Assembly: GCA_964452045.1 (NCBI GenBank)
Contig: CAYVKM010000068.1
Coordinates: forward strand, 1-21,147
Direction: 5' to 3'
Source: CAYVKM01 sp964452045
Lineage (GTDB): Bacteria; Calditrichota; Calditrichia; RBG-13-44-9
Length of the DNA: 21,147 nucleotides
The notes beneath the pieces were generated by a model. The model made no database searches, was not told the origin of the DNA, and was given only the letters and a program-made list of their open reading frames with translations. Below, piece after piece: positions 9,048 to 16,881 of this stretch. Each line of letters begins with the position of its first letter. Position 1 is the stretch's first letter. The position numbers and the translations under genes were made by a program.

Positions 9048-9914
9048 TTATTTGATCAGCAGCATCTTGCGAATTGCCTTATAATCACTGTTAGTGAGCT
9101 GATAAAAATAGACCCCGCTGGGAACATTACTCGCATCCCACTGAACCTGGTGCCAACCAGCGGGTAAAGATTTATTGAGCAGAGTTGTGATATCCCGACC
9201 CAGAATGTCATAAATTTTAAGTGAGACCAATTGAGTTCTGGGAATATGAAATTCGATGTTTGTTATCGGATTGAATGGATTGGGGTAGTTTTGCAGTAAT
9301 ATAAGATTCTCTACCAAATTGTCTTTCTTCTGCTGAAGACTAACCGGGTTGACCGCGAAAAGACTCAATCCATCATAATAGCCATCGTTATTGGAGCCGT
9401 TTCTGCGGGTGCTGATTAATCGTATTCGGATATATCTGGTTTGCGGTGGGGCAAGAGTTGTATCGGTAATCTGTACCCATTCAGTGGTATTGGCATAATT
9501 TCCAGAATCGAATGAGTCTATCATGGTAGTTTTTAGCGTATCAAGAAATTCCAGGATGATCCGGGATTGATCTGCCGGAGACTGCTGATAAGCACGGACA
9601 TACCCCTCAAAAATAAATGGCTGGGTGCTATCATCAATGGTAGTCTCATAAAATGAAACATCCACATCCTGTTGCAACTCCGCCACAGCAGCCACCCCCG
9701 GGAAGAAGTAGGCCAGACCCTCATACGGATCAGGACTCGTGATTCGCTGGGTCCAGTTGGTTCCGATGACTTCTGTCCATTGGGAAATTTCGCCATTAAC
9801 CAGGGAATCTTCACAACCAGGATTTAAAATTAAATTTTGTGCTTCTATTGTGGAAGTAAGAAAAAAGAATACGAAGAGAGAAATTAACACTAAAGGATAA
9901 ATCTTACGCAGCAT
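9048..9914 (-). CDS. Small secreted T9SS cargo protein with lectin-like domain
   Basis: ATG 9912-9914 gives 288 aa, with GGAGG (9920-9924) 5 nt upstream. An in-frame GTG at 9926 would overlap that ribosome binding site, so it is rejected. The signal peptide covers about 1-25. The central region (about 26-190) starts LILNPGCEDSLVNGEISQW and ends RYIRIRLISTRRNGSNNDGYYDG. This layout is typical of carbohydrate-binding-module-like or galactose-binding-like jelly rolls that open with an NPG(F/C)E motif, but I cannot name the family or a ligand. The T9SS sorting domain covers 206-288 (ending RKMLLIK). Its sorting domain is strikingly like that of the upstream neighbour (shared PAGWHQVQWDA and PSGVYFYQLT). 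It is the third gene of the leftward cluster, 32 bp after the previous stop. Confidence 0.85.
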   Translation of the reverse strand: MLRKIYPLVLISLFVFFFLTSTIEAQNLILNPGCEDSLVNGEISQWTEVIGTNWTQRITSPDPYEGLAYFFPGVAAVAELQQDVDVSFYETTIDDSTQPFIFEGYVRAYQQSPADQSRIILEFLDTLKTTMIDSFDSGNYANTTEWVQITDTTLAPPQTRYIRIRLISTRRNGSNNDGYYDGLSLFAVNPVSLQQKKDNLVENLILLQNYPNPFNPITNIEFHIPRTQLVSLKIYDILGRDITTLLNKSLPAGWHQVQWDASNVPSGVYFYQLTNSDYKAIRKMLLIK

Positions 9915-9946
9915 GATTACCTCCACAAATTATGTTCAACAAATGA

Positions 9947-11401
9947 TCACTTCACCAATAACATCTTCTTAACTGTATTAAACTTTCCAGCAGTTAGCTG
10001 ATAAAAATAGACTCCGCTCGGAGCAATACCGGCATCCCACTGGACCTGATGCCATCCGGCGGGCAAAGGCTGATCAATCAGGCTTTCAATTTCCTGACCG
10101 AGGATATCATAGATTTTAAGTGAGACTAAGTCGGTTTTTAGAGTCTGAAATTCAATAGTCGTTATCGGATTAAATGGATTGGGATAGTTTTGATACAGGA
10201 GGAAACTCTGGATGACTTCCGCTTCGTGCGTTTGAACGATTGGAACAAGTCCCTCGGCATTAGTCTTTACCAGAAAAAAATCTGCCCAGCCTGCAGTATA
10301 GCTCTGGGAATAACCAGCTACCACATAACCACCATCATCGGTCGGGTGGGCATCAAGTGCTTCATCAGAAGATGTACCCCCATAAGTACGAGTCCACATA
10401 GTATCTCCCTGACTATCGGTCCTGATCACATAGTAATCGGAAGATCCGGCACCCATTGAACGAGTCATTCCGCAAATCAGGAATCCGTTATCTGCCATTT
10501 TTTCTACACTGTATGCTCTTTCATCCGATGAATCACCGTATGTTTTCGTCCAGATCTCATTTCCAAAACTATCCGTTCTCAAAAGGAAAATCTCCCAGCC
10601 TCCAGTGCCCAGATTGTCGCCATGCCCTACCACAACATAGCCACCTGTCACATCCTGGACATCATATGCCAGTTCCGAACCAGGAAAATTAATCGATTTT
10701 GTCCAGTCTAGTGCACCAGTTGGACCGGTCTTAACCAGATAAATATAATCGGCACTCGATCCGACAGTTCTGTCATCTACATAACCAGCTATGATAAATC
10801 CTCCATCGGAAGTCACTTGCACCGATTTTCCATATAACCGGTCATCCGGCCCAAGACCATATTTTTCTGCCCAGATGCTGTCCCCGCTGCTGCTGGTTTT
10901 TACCAGCCAGTAAGACATCTGACCACCACCTACCTCTTCAGCCTGTCCGCAGAGAATATATCCTCCATCCGGCGTTACTTTCAGATCGAAAGCCTGCTCA
11001 TCCTTTGAACCACCATAGGTTCTGGTCCAGACGGTATCTCCCTGAAAATCAATTTTCATCAGGAAAAAATCAAAGCGTCCCGGTGCGATGGTAACCACAT
11101 CAGAACCTGCCACCAGAAATCCGTCCGAAGTCTCCAGCACGGCACGGGCAATGGAAGAATATGTGCGTTCATAGGTGCGCGTCCAGGTTGTATCTCCGAA
11201 CTCATCTGTTTTCACGATATAGATGTCCGGATTCATACCACCGGTACTCTGATCACCAACCAGAATATACCCGCCATCGCTGGTTTGCTTCACCGCTCGG
11301 CCCTGTTCATGGAGATATGTACCATAATTTTTCTGAAAGGTAATCTGGGCCAATGAAGAAAGAAACGGAATCAGAACCAGCAGGACAGTTAATTTTCTCA
11401 T
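9947..11401 (-). CDS. Secreted seven-repeat WTxTYGG beta-propeller-like protein with T9SS sorting domain
   Basis: This 484-aa protein has a signal peptide (about 1-18). Seven repeats of 50-56 residues have the pattern WTRTYGGxxxDEAxxVxxTSDGGYIxxGxSxxxGxxxxDxYLVKTDxxGDTxW. This repeat is common in secreted proteins of the FCB group and is usually annotated only as a T9SS C-terminal target protein. Seven copies suggest one closed beta-propeller. The T9SS sorting domain covers about 402-484 (ending KKMLLVK). AAGGAG sits 7 nt before the ATG. It follows the beta-helix gene by 107 bp, the largest gap within the cluster. A sequence resembling the beta-helix gene leader lies just upstream (11431-11462). 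No enzyme motif is visible, and the role is unknown beyond probable surface exposure. Confidence 0.9.
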   Translation of the reverse strand: MRKLTVLLVLIPFLSSLAQITFQKNYGTYLHEQGRAVKQTSDGGYILVGDQSTGGMNPDIYIVKTDEFGDTTWTRTYERTYSSIARAVLETSDGFLVAGSDVVTIAPGRFDFFLMKIDFQGDTVWTRTYGGSKDEQAFDLKVTPDGGYILCGQAEEVGGGQMSYWLVKTSSSGDSIWAEKYGLGPDDRLYGKSVQVTSDGGFIIAGYVDDRTVGSSADYIYLVKTGPTGALDWTKSINFPGSELAYDVQDVTGGYVVVGHGDNLGTGGWEIFLLRTDSFGNEIWTKTYGDSSDERAYSVEKMADNGFLICGMTRSMGAGSSDYYVIRTDSQGDTMWTRTYGGTSSDEALDAHPTDDGGYVVAGYSQSYTAGWADFFLVKTNAEGLVPIVQTHEAEVIQSFLLYQNYPNPFNPITTIEFQTLKTDLVSLKIYDILGQEIESLIDQPLPAGWHQVQWDAGIAPSGVYFYQLTAGKFNTVKKMLLVK

Positions 11402-11430
11402 TAGATATCTCCTTCATTTTTACCTAACAA

Positions 11431-11462
11431 TTAAATTTGACTTTTACACTAATAATAGCCTG
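11431..11462 (-). promoter_or_regulatory. Leader element shared with 13903-13937
   Basis: Read on the minus strand, this stretch aligns with the one upstream of the beta-helix gene. Both run from CAGG through TATTAG(C/T)GTAA(A/T)AGTC to AAATTTAA. The copy ends 29 nt before the ATG at 11401. It could be a duplicated promoter or regulator site, which would let this gene be transcribed separately. The assignment rests only on comparing the two leaders by eye. Confidence 0.35.
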
Positions 11463-11508
11463 TCAAAGCCCTACCCAGGATGTGAGCCATTATCCGTTAG
11501 CCTTCCCC

Positions 11509-13887
11509 TTATCTTACCAAAATCATCTTCCTTGTTTCAACAAACTCTCCTGCTTTTATTTGATATAAATAAATCCCACTAGGAACATCCTGGGCATCCC
11601 ACTGAATTTCATGGCTTCCGGCAGTCATTTTTTCATTCACCAGAGTGGACACCTGACGGCCAAGAACATCATACACCATCAATTGAACATCTCCAGCTCT
11701 GGGTAACTTAAAACGGATATGGGTTACCGGATTAAACGGATTTGGATAATTCGGATACAAAAAGTATTTATCAGGTATCTGATTTTGGTGATCCGAAATT
11801 GCCGAAGGCAGCGCCAGGGGTGATTCATAGGCTCCCATATCCGGCATGGAACCGGCCGGATTGGGCCGGGTATTTCCCTCCAGATCGTAAGTTGGGGCAA
11901 GATACCAGGTACTGTTGATTTCCAGCGAATCAATCCCCGCACCAATACAGGGACTGCCATCCTGTAAGTGATAATCCGCTCCCGCGGGATGGGTAAATAA
12001 TGGATCCGCATCCATATTACCTTCTCCCCATTGGAATACGGATGACGTATCCACACTAATAGAATCCAGCCCATTTTGGATGTCACAGTAATTTAAAGTG
12101 AGGGATGAAATACGGTTATCGGTTGTGGTAATACAGATTTGCTGATTTGTATTATCCCAGAAAATACTATTCACCACGCTGACCTTACCGCCGGTTCGAA
12201 TATCCAAACCACCGCCAAAACCGGATGAATTGTCCGCAAAAGTACAATTAACAAAATCGATTTGTGCTTCCTGCGTAACAGCGGCCCCACCACCTGAGGA
12301 AGTACCCCCGCCAACAGAAGCCTGATTTTCACCGAATAGACAATTCATAAACCGACCCTGGCACTTACCGAGTAAATAAGGTCCGGAAGCCCATCTTAAG
12401 GCATCATTCCCGGTAAAAATAGAATTCGATACAGTGAAATCATGAATGCTTCCCAAAATTCTAAAACAGGCAGCATGGTCGGCACTATTGGAAATAAAAA
12501 TACAATTGTCCACCAGCAAATCTACCAGGGAGGAATCTGAATTATTTTGGTTGATGGTAATACCTGCGACCAGATTGGGGGTATAATTCAGTTCGAAGCG
12601 GTTTTGGGTTAAGGTTACCTGATAGGGTTGACTGAATTCCGTGGTATCGGCATTATACTGGATAGAAGCCGCCGCATTATAGGCTATATTCTGAACGAAA
12701 TCACAGCTGTCCAGCAATAAATCAATGCAGTAAGCATCAATACCGGCGCCATTGGTGGCAATGTTCCTGGAAAAAGTACTGCGGCGAATCTCAACCTGAC
12801 TGAAATCGGAATGGAAGGCACCACCGTTTATCGCCACGTTCTCCCGGAACTGACAGAGATCTGCATCTACCTCACAATGCCAGGCATGAACACCACCACT
12901 ACCACTGTCCGAAGTATCCTGCAGGAAGGTAGTCTGGTTTAAGTGGAGAGTACTAAAATCGGCATGGATGCCACCACCCAAATTCTCCGCCCGGTTATTC
13001 GACACGTTACAATTATTCAAATATATTTCGCAATTGTAAACCCCGACACCACCACCCCACCAGGCAGTATTGCCGGTGAGTGAGACATTATTCAGGGTGG
13101 AAATCGAACTGTTCCAGCAGATCAGTGCTCCTCCATTTCCCTGCGCAGTATTGTTGGAAATAACATCATTATTGAATTCAGCATTTGAGAGTCCGCTTAT
13201 CCAGACAGCACCACCCCCATTGTCGGCTTTGTTAAAAATGATGCTGTTGTCTCTAAAAACAGGGGCGGATTCCCAGATTTGAATGGCTCCTCCATCCCAG
13301 GCACGGTTATAAAAAATCTCATTTTCCCGCATAAGAATATCGGCAGAAGCCAGTGATATAGCCCCTCCGGAAGGCGAATCCAAACCGCCGGCGCTGTTAT
13401 GGGTAATTAATGAATTGGCGATAAGGACCTTGTCGAAATTGTTTACGAACATCATCCCACCGGAATTATCGGGATAACTTGTCCCTACTGCTTTACCAAA
13501 CTGCAGTTTGCAAAAGATGATTTTTGAAGTGTCGTTTTGAATTGGTGTATCAATGAAATGAAGACCATTCCAGCCGCCAAGAATAGTATCCGGTTGACTA
13601 AAACCGCTGGTGTCATTTACCGTAAATATGATGCTATCGGTTACCGTGCCAATGGCCAGTAAGCGACCCTGGACATTGAGGGCGAAATGACCCTGAAATT
13701 CCACCGTGACGCCAGGTTCGATATTCAGCGTGGTACCATCAGGTATTTGGATATCCCCCTGAACCTGATAGGGAGAACCTGCCAGGAGCCAGGTACCACT
13801 GACGTCACCAGGGGGAACAATTGTTTGGGAGAATACAGAAAAGTCCATTATCATAAGGGACAAAAAACAAAATACGGCAAGCCTCAT
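11509..13887 (-). CDS. Secreted right-handed parallel beta-helix protein with T9SS sorting domain
   Basis: This 792-aa protein has a signal peptide (about 1-20). Residues about 20-640 are a long beta-helix of the pectate-lyase-like/polymorphic outer membrane protein type. It opens with VQGDIQIPDGTTLNIEPGV, then has many short coils with NNTAxGNGGA, NRAENLGGGI and NSGG-type turns rich in Asn and Gly-Gly-Ala. A 'choice-of-anchor Q' end block follows (about 620-690: DPLF, SPCIGAG, DLEGNTRPNPAGSMPDMGAYES). The T9SS sorting domain covers 710-792 and ends in Arg (RKMILVR). Some relatives are polysaccharide lyases, but I see no clear catalytic residues, so a surface or adhesin role is as likely. GGAGG lies 4 nt before the ATG. 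It is the first gene of the five-gene leftward cluster. Confidence 0.92.
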   Translation of the reverse strand: MRLAVFCFLSLMIMDFSVFSQTIVPPGDVSGTWLLAGSPYQVQGDIQIPDGTTLNIEPGVTVEFQGHFALNVQGRLLAIGTVTDSIIFTVNDTSGFSQPDTILGGWNGLHFIDTPIQNDTSKIIFCKLQFGKAVGTSYPDNSGGMMFVNNFDKVLIANSLITHNSAGGLDSPSGGAISLASADILMRENEIFYNRAWDGGAIQIWESAPVFRDNSIIFNKADNGGGAVWISGLSNAEFNNDVISNNTAQGNGGALICWNSSISTLNNVSLTGNTAWWGGGVGVYNCEIYLNNCNVSNNRAENLGGGIHADFSTLHLNQTTFLQDTSDSGSGGVHAWHCEVDADLCQFRENVAINGGAFHSDFSQVEIRRSTFSRNIATNGAGIDAYCIDLLLDSCDFVQNIAYNAAASIQYNADTTEFSQPYQVTLTQNRFELNYTPNLVAGITINQNNSDSSLVDLLVDNCIFISNSADHAACFRILGSIHDFTVSNSIFTGNDALRWASGPYLLGKCQGRFMNCLFGENQASVGGGTSSGGGAAVTQEAQIDFVNCTFADNSSGFGGGLDIRTGGKVSVVNSIFWDNTNQQICITTTDNRISSLTLNYCDIQNGLDSISVDTSSVFQWGEGNMDADPLFTHPAGADYHLQDGSPCIGAGIDSLEINSTWYLAPTYDLEGNTRPNPAGSMPDMGAYESPLALPSAISDHQNQIPDKYFLYPNYPNPFNPVTHIRFKLPRAGDVQLMVYDVLGRQVSTLVNEKMTAGSHEIQWDAQDVPSGIYLYQIKAGEFVETRKMILVR

Positions 13888-13902
13888 ATAACCTCCATGC
13901 GG

Positions 13903-13937
13903 TTAAATTTAAATCGACTATTACGCTAATAGACCTG
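13903..13937 (-). promoter_or_regulatory. Leader element shared with 11431-11462
   Basis: This is the upstream copy of the leader similarity described for the WTxTYGG gene. It contains the palindrome CTATTA-CGC-TAATAG (13918-13932), whose dyad is degraded in the other copy. It lies 16-50 nt before the ATG of the beta-helix gene, a position suited to a -10/start region or an operator. Confidence 0.35.
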
Positions 13938-13938
13938 G

Positions 13939-13957
13939 GAGGCCCCTGATGGGCCTC
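13939..13957. repeat. GC-rich hairpin, GAGGCCC / GGGCCTC
   Basis: A perfect 7-bp inverted repeat with a 5-base loop (CTGAT in plus orientation) lies in an otherwise AT-rich spacer. No T-run follows on either strand, so a canonical intrinsic terminator is unlikely. It lies 52-70 nt before the ATG of the beta-helix gene and could be a leader structure or a protein site. Confidence 0.5.
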
Positions 13958-14346
13958 ATCTATTTCAATTCAATCAATTCAAATCGGGCATGTGGCTGCA
14001 GAGCGTCAATTTTGATATAATATCCGGGAAATACTGAATTGGTATGTTTTCCGTAAAATCACTAAAGGTAAGGATTGAAGGTAAATATCTCGCTAAATAC
14101 CCGGACTTGTTCATTTTTTACCCCTGGGTATTCAAGTTTTTGATATTTTTCACATGCTATTTTATTATACAAAACAATTTTTAATGAGTCAATAAATCTT
14201 AACTGAATTTAAGAGAATATTGATAATCTGTAATGTGAAATAAAACTTGAACGCTCCGGGAATAAGAAAAATTAAATCAAACGATCTTTCTTATTTTCCT
14301 GCTATTGGGGATAAAACAAAAGGTAATTTTATCAGCCGAGGAATCC

Positions 14347-14374
14347 GGGTCAAATCAATTGAATGATTTGACCC
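14347..14374 (-). terminator. 11-bp perfect stem, possible 3' end of the Reg_prop transcript
   Basis: GGGTCAAATCA (14347-14357) and TGATTTGACCC (14364-14374) form a perfect 11-bp stem around a 6-base loop. It begins 87 nt after the minus-strand stop at 14462. There is no U-run directly after the stem in either direction. It may therefore be a processed or factor-dependent end, or a dyad binding site, rather than a simple intrinsic terminator. Confidence 0.4.
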
Positions 14375-14461
14375 AGAGAATCTTCCATTAGAGAAACAGC
14401 CTTATTAATTTAAAGGATTTGTTGCCTAATGATGCAAATCTAAAGATTATAACAACTGATA

Positions 14462-16672
14462 CTATTTCAGCAATACCATTTTGCGAGTGTCGACAAATCC
14501 TGTATGTTTTCCGTGAACTGTATTCCCGGATAACCTGTATATATAAATCCCACTGGCCAGCTGCTGCGTTCCATTCCATTCATAACTATAACTTCCCGCC
14601 TTCAGATTATCCGACACAAGGGTGGTTACTTCCGCTCCCAGTATATTAAAAATTTTCAAACTGACCTTACTGGCGATAGGTAGATTAAATTCGATAGTTG
14701 TAGAAGGGTTAAACGGATTGGGATAATTTTGATATAGCAAAAACTGATTTGGATTTTTCGACTCTATACGAGGGTCATCAATATAATTTATAACCGTTCC
14801 TTCATCTAAAACTGCGATACCCACCGAATCTGTAGCAACCCAAATTCTGTGATCTTCGGCAAATACAATTGAGGTTATAACATTGAAATGTATCCCGGTA
14901 TTCGAATAGTCATAAACAGTCCAGTTATTATCCTCATATTTCACCAGACCACACCACAATGTACCAACCCATTTATTCCCGCTATTATCTATGGATATGG
15001 TAGATATCCTGTCAGTGGGTAAACCTGAGTTACTGGAATTATAAACAGTCCAGGACGTATCATTAAATATTGCCAAACCAAAATCTGTTGCAGCCAATTT
15101 CCTTCCCTGTTCATCGATGGTAACAAACCTGACCAGATCATTATTATTCGAAGACCCAGCGTCTGAGACTGTATAGACTGTCCAGGTGGTATCATTAAAT
15201 TTTGCCAAACCCTTCCAGGTCCCTATCCATTTATTATTTTCCCGGTCTATGGTAACAGAATTCAGCCAATTACTGGATGAATTATAATAAACTGCCCAGG
15301 TGGTATCATTAAAACAAGCCAACCCATTTTGGGTGGCGATCCACTTTTTCCCCGCTGAATCAATAGTAATTGCGTATATCTGATTGTGTGGCAAACCAGA
15401 GTTTGCAGTATTATAGACTGTCCATGTAGTATCAGCAAATTTTACCAGTCCCGCCCCGGTCCCAATCCACATATTCTCGTTTTCATCAAAAACTATAGAC
15501 GTGACGTAATTCGAAGGCAAGTCGGAATTTCTAGTATTAAAATCTATCCATGTAGTATCATTATATTTTGCTAAACCACCCCAGGTCCCAATCCATTTTA
15601 TACCATTTTGAATTACAACGGCATTAATTGCATCCCAAGGCAGGCCGGTATTCGTTTCATAATACACTGTCCAGTTTAATCCATCGAACATGGCCAGACC
15701 ACCCATTCGGATGCCTATCCATATATGACCGTTATTATCTCTAGCAATTTGGGATACATATTCATTCTGCCCAATCCAATTTATTGGTTGGTGAACAACC
15801 CAGTTTACCCCGTCAAATATTACTAAACGGCCGTAGTCTATACCGATCCACCAATTTCCGTTGTGATCTATCAGAATCGAAGTAATGCGATTCGACGGTA
15901 AACCGGAATTTGAGACATCATATACCGTCCAGGTAGTATCATTAAATTTTACCAATCCTCCATGCTCAGTACCAATCCACTTGTTTCCACTGCTGTCTAT
16001 GGTAATTGAATTGATCTGATTATCGGGTAGACCAGAGTTGGTTGTATCATAGATTGTCCAATTGATGCCATCAAAATTAACTAACCCATTATTTGTCCCG
16101 ATCCACGTAGTACCAAAACTATCCTCAACCAGAGTGTTTATTGTATTATCCGGTAAACCCGAATTGGAAGTGTCATATATCGTCCAGGTGGTATCATTAA
16201 AAAAGGCTAAACCGAGACCCTCCATGGAATGCCAAAGTTCATAGTCTCCCATCCCCATCCATTTGTTCCCTTCCCTATCGATCGTGACCTCATTTACCAT
16301 ATTCCCTACCAAACCCGAATTTGTCGAATCATAAACTGTCCAGGAACTACCATCGAACTTGCATACCCCATCCAACGCCCCAATCCAAAAATTCCCTTGG
16401 TGATCCATGGTCACGGACCTCACCCAATTGCCTGATAGACCGGAGTTGTTCGTATTATAGACAGTCCATACAGCCCCATCGAACCTGGCCAGACCCCCAT
16501 AGTCTGTCCCTACCCAGATATTATTATTTTCATCTACAACAAGCGAGTTTACCGCATCAGTTGGTAAACCAGTTGTAAAGCTGGTATATTGGGTCCATCC
16601 CGGATATTGTCCAAATCCAGAAGTTACCAATCCAAGAATAATAAGTATTACCGCAAAAGAAGTCAGTTTCAT
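14462..16672 (-). CDS. Secreted 14-repeat Reg_prop (two-component sensor propeller) protein with T9SS sorting domain
   Basis: ATG 16670-16672 gives 736 aa with a signal peptide (about 1-21, ending GFG). A farther in-frame ATG at 16756 lies within the likely promoter and lacks a ribosome binding site. GGAGGG lies 14 nt before the chosen ATG, which is long. The body is about 14 repeats of 39-52 residues with the pattern NxIxSIxIDxxGNKWIGTxxGLxKFNDTTWTVYDTSNSGLP. This is the Reg_prop repeat that forms paired seven-bladed propellers in the sensor half of hybrid two-component systems. The usual Y_Y_Y domain, membrane helix, kinase, receiver and DNA-binding parts are all absent. A T9SS sorting domain replaces them (646-736, ending RKMVLLK). 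This sorting domain has extra residues (GNTVHGKHTG) before its last strand. The protein is likely outside the cell, perhaps glycan-binding, but no ligand is shown. Confidence 0.92.
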   Translation of the reverse strand: MKLTSFAVILIILGLVTSGFGQYPGWTQYTSFTTGLPTDAVNSLVVDENNNIWVGTDYGGLARFDGAVWTVYNTNNSGLSGNWVRSVTMDHQGNFWIGALDGVCKFDGSSWTVYDSTNSGLVGNMVNEVTIDREGNKWMGMGDYELWHSMEGLGLAFFNDTTWTIYDTSNSGLPDNTINTLVEDSFGTTWIGTNNGLVNFDGINWTIYDTTNSGLPDNQINSITIDSSGNKWIGTEHGGLVKFNDTTWTVYDVSNSGLPSNRITSILIDHNGNWWIGIDYGRLVIFDGVNWVVHQPINWIGQNEYVSQIARDNNGHIWIGIRMGGLAMFDGLNWTVYYETNTGLPWDAINAVVIQNGIKWIGTWGGLAKYNDTTWIDFNTRNSDLPSNYVTSIVFDENENMWIGTGAGLVKFADTTWTVYNTANSGLPHNQIYAITIDSAGKKWIATQNGLACFNDTTWAVYYNSSSNWLNSVTIDRENNKWIGTWKGLAKFNDTTWTVYTVSDAGSSNNNDLVRFVTIDEQGRKLAATDFGLAIFNDTSWTVYNSSNSGLPTDRISTISIDNSGNKWVGTLWCGLVKYEDNNWTVYDYSNTGIHFNVITSIVFAEDHRIWVATDSVGIAVLDEGTVINYIDDPRIESKNPNQFLLYQNYPNPFNPSTTIEFNLPIASKVSLKIFNILGAEVTTLVSDNLKAGSYSYEWNGTQQLASGIYIYRLSGNTVHGKHTGFVDTRKMVLLK

Positions 16673-16726
16673 AATATTCTTTTTATCCCTCCATTCTTTT
16701 CTCATTATTAACGGCAAAAAACTGTA

Positions 16727-16756
16727 TTTATAAACTATTCTCCAGATATTCGCCAA
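16727..16756 (-). promoter_or_regulatory. Candidate promoter of the Reg_prop cargo gene
   Basis: On the minus strand TTGGCG (16751-16756) and TATAAA (16727-16732) are separated by 18 bp. They match the sigma-70-type -35 in 4 of 6 and the -10 in 5 of 6 positions. Transcription would start near 16720 and leave a leader of about 48 nt before the ATG at 16672. This supports that start over the ATG at 16756. Confidence 0.45.
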
Positions 16757-16848
16757 ATGCCATGAGAATTTCTCAAAATAATTTTTTTTTATCTCAAGTC
16801 AATTTTTTTGGTCTTCAATTGGCTTTGATAAAAATAATCAATAAATTC

Positions 16849-16868
16849 ATTTGAACAATTGCTCAAAT
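16849..16868. promoter_or_regulatory. ArsR/SmtB-type operator of cadC-cadA
   Basis: ATTTGAACAATTGCTCAAAT is a 20-bp dyad, symmetric except at one base pair (positions 7 and 14). It has the TGAA/TTCA-like half-sites typical of SmtB/CadC/CzrA operators. It ends 13 nt before the preferred cadC start and overlaps the upstream ATG at 16867. TTTG (16824-16827) and TTCATTTG (16846-16853), 18 nt apart, resemble a Bacteroidetes TTTG/TAnnTTTG promoter with one mismatch. Bound repressor would then cover the promoter and start site. Metal binding should release it. Confidence 0.7.
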
Positions 16869-16881
16869 GTCTGGGAAAATA

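Larger units (their letters stand above)
13888..14461. other. 574-bp intergenic region rich in inverted repeats
   Basis: It lies between the Reg_prop gene (stop at 14462) and the five-gene cargo cluster (start at 13887), all on the minus strand. It should hold the end of one transcript and the promoter of the next. It carries three inverted repeats, listed separately where significant: CTATTA-CGC-TAATAG at 13918-13932, a GC-rich hairpin at 13939-13957 and an 11-bp stem at 14347-14374. The rest is AT-rich with no gene seen. Confidence 0.5.

Noticed and set aside
11436..11467. TTTGAC...GTCAAA inverted repeat in the 107-bp gap of the cargo cluster
   Set aside because: Only 6-bp arms with a 20-base loop and no T-run. 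Too weak to call a terminator.
11509..13887. Pectate lyase or other polysaccharide lyase activity for the beta-helix protein
   Set aside because: The fold is shared, but no conserved catalytic or calcium-site residues of lyase families could be recognised.
16763..16790. TGAGAA-T-TTCTCA dyad followed by a run of Ts
   Set aside because: It looks like an intrinsic terminator on the plus strand, but the stem is short and AT-rich and there is no plus-strand gene upstream for it to end.
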